Shown piece after piece: positions 26,201-40,200 of a stretch of 64,000 nt of DNA. The position numbers and the translations under genes were made by a program. The stretch comes from Diabrotica undecimpunctata (lineage: Eukaryota > Arthropoda > Insecta > Coleoptera > Chrysomelidae). The stretch lies in the NCBI RefSeq assembly GCF_040954645.1, contig NC_092806.1:159212328-159276327 (forward strand), given 5' to 3'. The notes below the pieces were generated by a model. That model had not been told where the DNA came from, did not search any database, and saw only the letters and a list, made by a program, of their open reading frames with translations. Positions within the stretch are counted from its first letter, which is position 1. Each line of letters begins with the position of its first letter.

Positions 26201-29200
26201 ATCTTTATTAACCCTAATATTCAATTTATACACACCATTCACCATGGGCGCCCATAGGGGGGGGGGCAAGAGGGGGCAGTTGCCCCCCCCCTATCATTAG
26301 TAATATTATTTAAAAAATCAGTATGTATGTAAGTATATTTAAAAAAAATACATTATTTACGCATATTGTGCAGCTTTCATGTGCCACATCTGATTCCACT
26401 TTTATAATTTCTCTAAATTTGATTTCCAAATATTCTTCTTTCTTAGAACCCATAGTAAACATTTACAAACTAAATAAATAGATATGCTGGCAGTTAAAAA
26501 TCATATACAGTTATTTCTTGATATGATAACAAAGCACAGACAAGAAGCGGAAACAACTTTTGAAACAATTTTTGAAAAGAGTACAAATGATGCCGAATCT
26601 CTAAGTATTACCCTTGAAAAACCACGAATCGCTCCTAGAAAGCAAACACAACGGTCAAACCATGCGGTTAATTCCGCTGAAGACTTTTTTAGAGTGTCAT
26701 TATTTATTCCGTACCTAGATTCTTTAATTAGTTCTCTTGGTGTCAGATTTTCAAAAGACAATAATCATGGTATGTTATTGTATAACTTGCATCCCAAAAA
26801 CATAATAAAATTAACCGAAGAAGACCTCGCCAAAATAATAGAAATCATAAATAATTTATACAAAATTACTAATCTAAAAGAACAGGCATCATTGTGGCTC
26901 TATTATTGGAAAAATCAAACCAATTTAGATGTAGAAGATATTTCAATGATAGAGCTACTAGACCATTGCTTATTTTACCCAGCTATAGCCCAAGCTATAG
27001 AAATTTCTCTGTGCCTTCCTCCCACTACTCATTTTCAACTCTTCGAAGGGTTAAAACCTGGATTAGGTCCACTATAAGTGAACAAAGATTAGATGGACTA
27101 TGTATGATGAGCGTTCATAGAAATAAAATAGAAAACAATCGAAATAATTTTATTAAAAAAGTAATAGATGAGTTTGGACAAAAGCCCAGAAACCTTCAGT
27201 TTTTATTTTCACAAGATACAGAGCACTTGCCTTCAATAGCAAGTTTACTTTTTACGTTTTGTTGGGTTTAACATTTTACCATTTTAGATTCTATTGGGAA
27301 ATTATTCGTTTCAATAAATTATAATACATACAATACTAACTGAAAAAAAATGTTAATTTTTTTATAATAAATTATAACAAATAAATTTTTAATTAAATTT
27401 CTTCAATTGTTTACAGCATAGCACAAATTTTTAATGTCAAATATAAATAAGTTGGCACCCAGCGAAGTATTTGAAGATTGCACACATTTGACTATTTCAG
27501 CGGCGGCTCGTGGCCTAAAAAAGTAGTGAAGATGAGGAAAGCTTGCCGGAGCCAAAAGGACTAGTACCTACTTCGCGCCCAAAAAATTCGTTAAAAAAAA
27601 TTTTTAGAGTTTATGGCCCTAATAACTTGAAAACAGTTTTTCTTGTTCAGTTCTGCTTGCCTGGGGTATTTTAGTTCTGAACCTCGACATTTCATTGAGG
27701 GTTTTTTGGCGATTAAAACACCACGCCTGGGGTTGGTGAGTTTCAATTCAGCCGCCCACTGTAAGTCAGATGCTGATTGCAGCCAACCACTCTGGATCAG
27801 ACGCAGATGTTTAAAATACTGGTTGGTCGACAATGTAAAAGAACATCCCTTTTATCTTCATTTTTCCAATGCCTAAATGGAGTCTCTAATATATTACACA
27901 CCAAGTCATTAATTTAGCCACCATTTAATATAGTCTTCTGCAGGTCATCATGCAGGGTAGAGTCGATGGTAAAAAGAGAATAGGTAGGAAGAGGAAATCA
28001 TGGCTGCGAAATATTTGAGACTGGACAAACATGACTGTAGACGATTTATTCCACGTTGCAAAAGACAGAGACATTTTTAGAAATGTGGTCGCCAACCTCC
28101 GTTATTGGAGACGGCATAGGAAGAAGAAGAAGTCATTAATTGGATTCATGTCTCTCTAAAATTATTTTTGTTCAAACGAAATCCACGAGAACACTTTATA
28201 TCCGAAATCCGAAACAAACCATAGAGAAATGTATTAATAAAGTGCACTAAACAAATAAAATTAATATTGTGACTAAACTAAACTAATAAATACTATACTA
28301 TACACTATACTATATAAAAATATCTATATAATGGACTAAATTTCAAAATATTGTCGCTTAGAGAAATTTCCGAAAAATAGGAATACCAAATACACATCCA
28401 ACAGTGGGTGAAGACGAATAATATATTTTTAAGCGGAACTGCACGTACCAGTTTCCTCAGCCATCACTAAGGATAGGCTGACGTCACGTTGCCATGGCAA
28501 CCGTGAACGCTGATGCAGATGGATTTTGCATTTCAAAAATTATATTCACCTCTTCCTGAATCCTATTATACACGGCTAGTGACACAGGTCAGGACTTGAC
28601 CGTCATGTACGTACCGCTAATAAAGCTAGTTGTCTTTTTTAATTTTTAGATTCATTAAAAGAGAATAAATAATTGATTTCAGAATTTAGATATAATAATG
28701 TTGTTTTCATTTTTTATTTATTTGTCTCAATTTAATTATATTTTTTTGGTGAACCTCACCTTCACCTACTTCACCTGGCCGGCCGCCGCTGGACTATTTA
28801 TGCAATTTCGTCTAAGCATGGTAGTAGAAGGGTGTACACCCTACCCTAACCCTTTCAACGTAGTACAGTATTTGAATATTTGTTTTAATTTCCTATTAAA
28901 AGAAATTTTTCAATTCAGATATTATGTTACTTACATATTATTTAAACTACACTATTGCTTGTGTTGCATTTCGTATCTCAGAGTACCTGCTTTTTTTATT
29001 ATTATTTTTTAACATCCTTGCTTAAAATTGATTTTTTTATTCCTACATAAAAAATTTTGTATAATAAAATTTGTATGTATAAAGTCATACCATAAAATAT
29101 GTTGTTAATAATTTTTTGTTTAACCCATTAAGGGCCGAGACAATAAACAAAGAGAAATTTGACAATTGATTTATTAGATTGGATTAAAAACACATAAATT

Positions 29201-31815
29201 AAGACTAATTTACAACCAAAAAGAATTTTTTTTTCTCATGAAAGGAAAAACAGGTGGGTGCGTATACGCACCTTTGGCCGAATACGCATACAATTTTTAA
29301 AAAAGGAACATATTGTATCTTAACTGTAAATTAAATTTTAAGATGAAAATTTTCGAAATATTTGGGGTGTAGATGCACTGTACACTTTTTACATAAATAA
29401 ATAGTATTACTTTTGCACATCCGACATTTTCTTCTTGCACTATTATCGTCTCTTTTTACAATGTGGCCATTTTGCACGAATGTCGCCCGAAATATGGAAC
29501 CATTTCCTCGTCAATGGAAAGATTTTTTGCAAAAACTCCAAATTGTGCAAACTTTCGGTTATTTATTTCAAAAATTGGTGACAATTTTGCAAATTTATCA
29601 TTTTTATTCAGTAAGGTGTTATCTGACAAATGTATGTTCTGTTTGATTGAACGAAATCTATGTCGGCTAATGCTTTCTCTTACAATGTGCACTTATACCT
29701 GCAATATATACCTGCAATATCTGTTTTTATTCCTTCTGTACCAATAATATTATCATCAATGTCTTCTACATCGGAAATTTCATCTGTTTCCGGCGGCACA
29801 TAAACCACATCAAGTGAGTCAGCATTTTCACAGTCTGAGTCTTCTTCTAACAAAGCCATTAACTCTTTAGTAATTAGTGCCCTCTTCATTACCTATTTCG
29901 AGAATTTACTAAAATAAACAAAAACATGCACTACTAAAAATATACTACTACTATATACACGCATTCATATGATAATAATTTAGCTTACCTTATTTCAACT
30001 TATATGGAATATAAAACAAATAAACACAAGGAAACTTTCAAACTGATTTAAGTCAAGAAAAAAGCAAATATAATAGTATTGACTATTGACGAGATCGTAA
30101 TTTCAGATTGTTTAGTCTACGAAAAAAATATAATATGGTTTCGGCCAAAGGTGCGTATACGAATCCATCGTATAAACATGCAATTATAGACCTTATTTTT
30201 AAAGTATGAATGAATAAGTTTTTAGAATAATAAAAATTTCAACATATTTTTATAATTATAGAATACAAAATATGAATTAAGTTTATAATTAGTATCGGAA
30301 AAATTTTTTGTATGAAGATGTGCATAAATCATTAAATTATGCAAAATTATAATAATCTTAAAATATTTAAAAAGTAATATTTTTATCAAAAGAAAAATGA
30401 TACTATATACCTCAATCTATTGAGATGTTACTTCAATAAAAAGAGAACATTAAAAAAATTATTTTCGGGCCAAAAAAAAATTAACAATAAAGGTTGCGTT
30501 TACGCACCTTTGGCCGTAAATGGGTTAAGATTACTTTTACTTTTCTGGTATTTCTTTACTGTTTGTAAATCATGTTTATATTTTTGCATTTTTGCAATCG
30601 GCTATTTTAGTTTTTATTAAGTTGTATGGATCAAAATAAAAATTTGAGTTGACTTGCCCCCTCCTGGATTTTGATATATGGGCGCCCATGCCATTCACCA
30701 AGTCAGCTTTTGAGATTAGTTCAGAATTTTTGTTAAATATTTTGCGATGATTTTCAAATTTAACCTAATTTCAATTTTTTCACTGTAAATTATTGTAAAT
30801 AACCATTTGCTGGTTAAGAGTTCAAACTTAGCCCACATTTAAACTTCTATTCTCATTCCAAGGGATATTGGATGCACTAACTGATCATTTTTCAGACCTT
30901 ATCGAATTGCACATTCAAACAAGGCCTAAATACATTGACTCAAATGTTTAAATTTATCTCATATTCTCATATTTTTGATCAAAGTCAAACTATTAAAATC
31001 TGATTATGAAACTACATGCAAAGAATATAGAAGCGTCTATATTCTTTGCTACATGTATGATAAATACCCGTTGATAATGAATCCACAAAAGGAACGGAAC
31101 TGTCCATCTCTATCTACAGTGTTACAAAATCACCTATTCTTTTTATATAGTTACTGACTACTTACTATAACTACTGTATTTTCAGGTTTGGCTAATGTTA
31201 AATGTAGCCAAGAGCAAACTGCAAAAGGGGATCATGCAGATAATCTGGAAAGACGCAAATTACAGTTATGGTTATTTTCTATGGTTTGAGGATTTGAACG
31301 GACAAGCACTTAAACCTACTGTGTTTCCTAAAGAAGAAATTTCCGGTTGGCCGGGGATACTATCGGAAGACTTTTATCAGTAAGTGATATTATTGTAGTA
31401 CGTTTATCCATATGATGCGTAGCGTGGCATACAGTGCCTGTCAAAAAAGCAAGTAAATACGAAGGTGAGATGAGAAGTTCTCGATTTATTTCATAGATGG
31501 CATTACTATAAAGTAATTTACTAATTTACTGACAATTTATATGTGAATTCAACTCGACCTTCAAATATAATATAAAACCTTTTGTGAAGCTAGAATAAGA
31601 ATGTTATCCACAGCGTATAACGTATTTTCTTTTTCAGAAAACTGAAGAAAATGTGCTTTCCAAAAACGCCTCCTTCAAAAATCAAGTGTTACGAAGTATT
31701 TTGCCTTCACTTAGGATTGGCGACTGCTTCGGTAGTATTAGAGCAAACCAGAAGACTTGTGGCGACTATTTTTGAGTTGAGGGGGTTCCCATCACAAGCC
31801 GTAGATTTCTTTTAA
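20299..31815 (+). CDS. HPS1: HPS1 homologue (BLOC-3 subunit), 9 exons
   Basis: Exons 20299..20412, 20718..20864, 21235..21347, 21406..21651, 21733..22015, 22072 to about 22438 (or 22499), 22791 (or 22789)..22927, 31186..31379 and 31638..31815; about 592 or 613 aa. Landmarks shared with human HPS1: MNCLLIFDHL start, SSAKELSSADILFLIILCQ, KYLEEFPGLVHFLYVDR, SKLQKGIMQIIW with YSYGYFLWFED, and KCYEVFCLHL near the end. HPS1 with HPS4 forms BLOC-3, the exchange factor for Rab32/38 in lysosome-related organelle (pigment granule) biogenesis. The exon 6/7 junction has two in-frame solutions. Exon 6 also stays open to a stop at 22537-22539. Intron 7 is 8.3 kb and full of nested transposons. A poly(A) signal lies at 32423-32428. 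Confidence 0.93.
22990..23640. repeat. Decayed short tandem repeat in HPS1 intron 7
   Basis: Imperfect units of very roughly 70-80 bases built around words such as CATATTTCAGCTCTTAAATTCTC and TTTTCAGTTCTTGAAATTCTC, pyrimidine-rich on the plus strand. Units are diverged, so period and copy number are estimates. The remaining part to 24159 has a GC-richer block (23820-24150) of unknown nature. Confidence 0.4.
24160..25560 (-). mobile_element. 5'-truncated non-LTR retrotransposon with long RT frame
   Basis: A minus-strand frame at 24408-25505 encodes about 350 residues of a jockey/I-like reverse transcriptase. It begins at motif A (AFDQVWHVGL) and has GVPQGSVLAPILYTIYNSDF, the catalytic YADD box (LLYADDTALL), NKTQMILFRHP and the C-terminal FIRPVIEYRSCIC region. 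Everything upstream of motif A, including the endonuclease, is missing. The 3' UTR includes a poly-C run (24363-24376). It inserted into the copia fragment to its right, or abuts it. The frame is intact over its length, so the copy is not very old. Confidence 0.85.
25565..26242 (-). mobile_element. Copia-type integrase fragment, left part
   Basis: Minus-strand reading from 26242 gives GVYKLNIRVNKDF, then the GAG-pre-integrase signature ETWHRRFVHIN and a C..C pair ending CEDKQTRLPFP. Farther down are the integrase core words SDNGGKFCSKEFERYL and NPYTPEQNGVSERLNRTIVE. The order is that of a Ty1/copia pol with stops and frame changes. A hAT transposon interrupts it at 26243, and the missing upstream end is found at 30691-30775. 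Confidence 0.8.
26484..27271 (+). pseudogene. hAT transposase C-terminal half, frameshifted
   Basis: The first frame (26484-27077) contains SAEDFFRVSLFIPYLDSLIS and a region up to SLCLPPTTHF near 27030. The hAT dimerisation block then continues in the next frame as FSTLRRVKTWIRSTISEQRL (about 27040-27100) and GLCMMSVHRNKIE, ending at 27271. Matching family members keep a short C..ER segment just before FSTLRR, which is lost here together with the frame. The N-terminal zinc finger and first catalytic residues are absent. Closest in style to the ZMYM/THAP-type hAT transposases; non-functional. Confidence 0.8.
27920..28140 (+). mobile_element. LINE 3'-end fragment inside the nested hAT
   Basis: Plus-strand translation gives IMQGRVDGKKRIGRKRKSWL and, after a stop, DWTNMTVDDLFHVAKDRDIF followed by NVVANLRYWRR. 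This is the terminal Arg/Lys-rich part of the common insect CFDP2-like LINEs. The tail is AAGAAGAAGAAG-like. It has one in-frame stop and is severely 5'-truncated. Confidence 0.7.
28479..28501. promoter_or_regulatory. CRE plus perfect X-box palindrome
   Basis: TGACGTCA at 28479-28486, one base, then GTTGCCATGGCAAC at 28488-28501. The second is a perfect 14-bp palindrome identical to the ideal RFX-family X-box consensus, and the first is an ideal CREB/ATF site. Both lie within the non-autonomous hAT in HPS1 intron 7. Activity is unproven. Confidence 0.45.
29124..30524 (-). mobile_element. Internally deleted piggyBac element with TTAA ends
   Basis: Begins CCCATTAAGGGCCGA and ends TCCGGC-like GGCCGTAAATGGG, imperfect inverted termini, flanked by TTAA at 29120-29123 and 30525-30528. 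Both subterminal regions share GGTGCGTATACGCACC-like words (about 29254 and 30150-30510). The transposase gene on the minus strand keeps its N-terminus and its C-terminal zinc motif but has lost the middle. It inserted into the outer hAT. Confidence 0.85.
29331..29889 (-). pseudogene. PiggyBac transposase, catalytic core deleted
   Basis: The N-terminal part starts at 29889 (MKRALITKELMALLEEDSD), acidic as usual. From about 29692 comes FRSIKQNIHLSDN, then DKFAKLSPIFEIN and AKNLSIDEEMVPYFGRHSCK, the stretch holding the first catalytic Asp of piggyBac. Within a few residues the frame shifts and the Cys-rich C-terminal domain follows directly: RRKCRMCKSNTIYLCKKC then HLHPKYFENFH, stop at 29331. 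The central region with the other catalytic Asp residues is gone, so it cannot transpose itself. Confidence 0.82.
30691..30775 (-). mobile_element. Copia-type fragment, right part split off by the hAT
   Basis: Minus-strand reading VKFENHRKIFNKNSELISKA then DLVNG runs straight into GVYKLN of the left part once the hAT and one 8-bp duplicate are removed. This confirms a single copia pol region interrupted by the hAT. The left flank beyond 30775 is no longer recognisable. The rest of the intron to 31185 shows nothing. Confidence 0.75.
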
Positions 31816-32499
31816 GACTAAAGTACTTGTTATGTGTTACTGCATATTGTTTTTTTAATTTGTTATGTTTGTTTACGTCCTATAAGCTTAAAATTTACTC
31901 GGTATATCGTGTCTATAACATATTATAATTTTATTTCTTTGTAAAAGTAATAAGTTTTACTTTCAAGTGCATATAACTATTTACAATTCACTATTCCACT
32001 TAAAACGACGTGTTAGAAGGTCTTTTAAATCAGAAAATAAATGGTCTATACGATGTCTGTTATAGATATCGAAACCGGATAATTGTTCATATCGGACCAT
32101 CAAATTATCTGCCGTATGAGGTGTAATGTCACTTCCGCCAACATGGCCACCTAGTGAGCTTTTACATAAGCTTTGCAAATGAGCAACTCTGACTTTAATA
32201 ATTTTTAAACAAGTCTAAAGGTGCATGCCACAAAATAAGCGATTGTACAGTGCTTCTATTTATACACAGTGAATATAACAGAGGATTTAGTTACAAATTC
32301 CTTAAAGTAGTTTATTAATTGTTATTGATTGTGTTCTTATTTGCTAGACCTACTTTATCATTCCATTTTTAATTTGTTAATGTGCCAACATTATTTTTTG
32401 TACTGTGATATTTTGAAATTTTAATAAATAAATAGTTACAATTTCACCGATTTTTATTAGAATTTCTACTGATACTACAATACTATATGCTATATATAC
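31816..32499. other. HPS1 3' UTR and spacer
   Basis: 3' UTR to the AATAAA at 32423-32428. On the other strand a 65-residue frame (31981-32178, with HVGGSDITPHTADNLMVRYE) is open but unmatched. It is noted, not called. Confidence 0.4.
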
Positions 32500-36860
<4,361 letters not shown>

Positions 36861-37280
36861 TCATGCACTGAAATTTATGATTCCTATAAATCGCTGAAAT
36901 GCCAATCATCTGCATTTAAATGTAAAATCCCCATCCTACTTAATTATGACTTTTTCGATGGTTTTATTTATACTTTAAAACCTAATGATGATCGATATTT
37001 AGGAACGGCAAATTCCATCTCTAAGTAACGACAATAAAATGAGACATGAGACGTCAACAACAAATCAGCCGTCAATTTGACATTTAAGAAAGCATAAAAC
37101 AACCTAACAAACAAACCTTTGTTAAAGTTGAGGCAATATTGCAGTTTTTGTATATTTGCAAAAGAGAATTCTTTATCCCGAGTTCACTGACCTTCCAAAA
37201 ACATCGCTCACAATGCTACTCAACCTTCAAATCTAAAATAAGCAAAATTTCGCAGTGAAGCATTCTATAATTATATAGAA
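36861..37280. promoter_or_regulatory. Upstream region of the kelch gene
   Basis: 420 bases between LINE-B and the kelch start codon. It should contain the promoter and 5' UTR. No TATA or other strong core motif is visible. Confidence 0.3.
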
Positions 37281-40200
37281 ATGTCTCTGGCAGAAAGCCC
37301 CTCCAAAGATTCGGTTACTATGAGTTTAGAAGGAAGTATTAATAATTTATCGAGTGAGTTTAGTATATTGTCTATGTCTTTGTGTTCAACGATGTCTTCA
37401 ACCCAACTAGAACATTTTAGATGCGAAGGTCATGCTGAGCATAGTCTTGCATGTATGAAAAACTATCTTCAAGGTGGAAAACTTTGTGATGTTACCCTCA
37501 TTGCGGGATCCAATGGGAAACGAGTGCAAGCACACAGGTAAATACATCCTTCTTAGCAATCTTTTACCACAACTTAAACATTTATTTGGTACATTAACTT
37601 TATTATCTTGCCAGTAGTTTTTAGCTAATAATAGTAATATAGCTTTTTTGAATGTGAAAAAATTCTTTTGTATATACCACCTAATTTATTGTTTTACGGG
37701 TTTTACGAAATATATCTACAAATACATAATTTCATTCTTTCGTTTCTTTCTCCTTTAAGGCTAAATTTTTCAAGCTATCAATTTTTCTTCATATGTATTA
37801 AATAGAATTTTAGTTAGGACTGCTTTATTCATATTTCATTTTTAAAATTTTTGATTCTTTTTTAGGTTGGTGCTTTCTGCGGCTAGTGAATATTTTTCGG
37901 CAATGTTTACAGGAAGTTTAAGTAACAATGATGAGTCTGAAATAACGTTGGTAAATGTGAATGGAGATATATTACAAGCAGTTGTAAATTATTGTTATAC
38001 AGGATGCATAGAAATAAGGGAAGATAATGTGGAAACACTGTTATCTACAGCTTGTCTAATGTTGTTACACGAAGTGGTGGAAGCCTGCTCAAGGTCTGTT
38101 TAAATTTTTTGGCTATTAATAATCTGGGGTATATAATAAGTAATTAGAAAAGCAATAGTATATGATAGATCAAGATTTATAATTTGTGAACTGGGAATAA
38201 CTGATTGAACTTAAGGTTTTGGGTCCAGGAATAAAGGGAAGATATGGGATTGAAAATTTACACTAGAGGATAAACATTGAATAAGCAGGATAGGAAATAT
38301 TTGATGAATAAGTGACAAAAAGTGAAGTGACGAAAGAAAAACATACTTATTTTAAGGGTTTATTCCCATTATAATATGTGGACCAAAGAAGAAAAGTAAC
38401 AAATAATGTCAATAGTAAACAATAAATTAAGTATTTTTCCATCTTATCATTTCGTTCTGCTAGTTTAGGAGGGTTCTTGGATTTATTTAGAAATTAAATA
38501 TAAAATACAAACTATGGCACTGACAGTTTTTGTGAAAAAAGTTATCAAAACAGTATTTAATATGCATAATAACTCAATATTAGCTAATATTCATTAAAAA
38601 AAAGCCAGTAATATGATTTTTTATGTAGATTTCTAGCTCATCAACTACATCCTAGCAATTGTTTGGGAATAGCAGTTTTTGCAGAGCATCAAGCAATTTC
38701 AAGTTTATTGCAAGAAGCTAATGCTTATACCAGTCAACATTTTATGCAAGTAAGTGCCAAATTTTGAAAATATATGTACAGGGTGTCAAACACTTCATAT
38801 ACACAAGAAAAATTAAATTTAGAGATCAGTTTGTTTGTTTGGGGCACATTATACTCACACTTTCTACTAAGGTTAGACTCCAATAACTATCTCGACCTAA
38901 TATGCCCATATATATGGTTCTGAAAGTATTTTCTTGTGGCACATCTAAATTGGCTAGTTAGTATTGGTAATAAACCATAGTTTATTCACATTAATATACT
39001 AGATAATGTCCATAATTTGTTTTTGTTGCAAAATCATCATCACCATGTTCAGCCCATTTTTAAGTCCACTATAGGACATAGGCTTTCCCTGTTTGTATCC
39101 AGAGTCCACAGTCTTGTGCAGTATGGATCGAATTTTTCATTATCCTTTGCAGATCATCTTGTCATCATGCAGGTGGTCTTCCTCTGTTGCAAAATAATCC
39201 TGTGCATTACATCTAACTCTAAAGACTCCTTTCTCATACAGAAAACGTTTTCTAATAAGTCAAATGAATACAGGCTAAAATAAATTTAGTTTCATTTTAT
39301 TACAAGACTATGGACCTTATGTACATACAGTATATTTTTTATTTAGGTTATACGAAATCAGGAGTTCCTTCAGCTCAATGTTGACCAAATGGCAACACTA
39401 TTGAACAATGATGATTTAAATGTGACCTGTGAGGAACACATCTTCCAGGCATTGATGAGCTGGATTCAGTATGATACAGATTCTAGGCGTCAGCACATCG
39501 GCCACTTGCTGGGTTTTGTGAAACTACCTTTGTTAAATCCGGCATTTCTGACAGACCAAGTTGAACCAGTTTGTGAAGGTAAGAAAATCACATTAATTTT
39601 TTTTAAGAGGACTTTTTTGTGTTGTATTGGTTTTTATTAATTTTGTTACCAAAAAAATGATCACCACATAATTATAGGTTTAGAAACTTAGATGGATAGG
39701 AAATTTGACTCTTAATTGTAGAATCATCATCATCATCATCCAGCCTCAAGAGTCCACTGCTGGACATAGGCCTCTTCCTCATGTTTCCAACCCCGTATAT
39801 CTTGCGCCGCTCTTATCCAGTTTTTATTGAGTCTTCTTAAATTGTCAGTCCATCTTGTAGGTGGTCGACCGACGCTTCTCTTGTCTTCCCTTGGCCTCCA
39901 TTTCAATAACCTCTCTGTCCATCGCCCATCTGTCATTCTGGCTATGTGTCCTGCCCATCTTCAAGTGAGCTGCCCACATGCCTAAAGAGAAAGGTATTTG
40001 ACCAGTGCGTCCTCCCAGTCTTGACGTACGGAGCAGAAACACTTACCTTAACAAAAGCAGCAGCTACCAAACAGAGTCACGCAGAGAAGAATGGAGCGGT
40101 CCATGTTAGGAATAACTCTGCGAGACAGAATAACCAACGAAGACATCAGGAGAAGAACCGGAGTGACTGACATCATCGAGAAGATAGCCAGACTAAAAAT

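Larger units (their letters stand above)
27498..28791. mobile_element. Second hAT element nested in the first
   Basis: Starts CAGCGGCGGCTCGTGGCC and ends GGCCGGCCGCCGCTG, imperfect inverted termini that continue inward (GTAGTGAAGATGAGG against its counterpart near 28750). The 8 bases GACTATTT are duplicated exactly at 27490-27497 and 28792-28799. No transposase is recognisable. It carries a LINE 3' end (27920-28140) and a palindromic GTTGCCATGGCAAC next to TGACGTCA. Length 1294 bp, so non-autonomous. Confidence 0.88.
26243..30690. mobile_element. hAT transposon (outer) with 8-bp target duplication
   Basis: Begins CATGGGCGCCCATAGGGG and ends TATATGGGCGCCCATG, inverted termini of about 14 bases. 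The flanking 8 bases CCATTCAC are duplicated at 26235-26242 and 30691-30698, the hAT hallmark. It splits a copia fragment whose reading continues across the site. It holds a decayed hAT transposase (26484-27271) and two later arrivals, a second hAT (27498-28791) and a piggyBac (29124-30524). Without them it would be about 1.7 kb. The 5' end is followed by long G and C runs. Confidence 0.92.
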
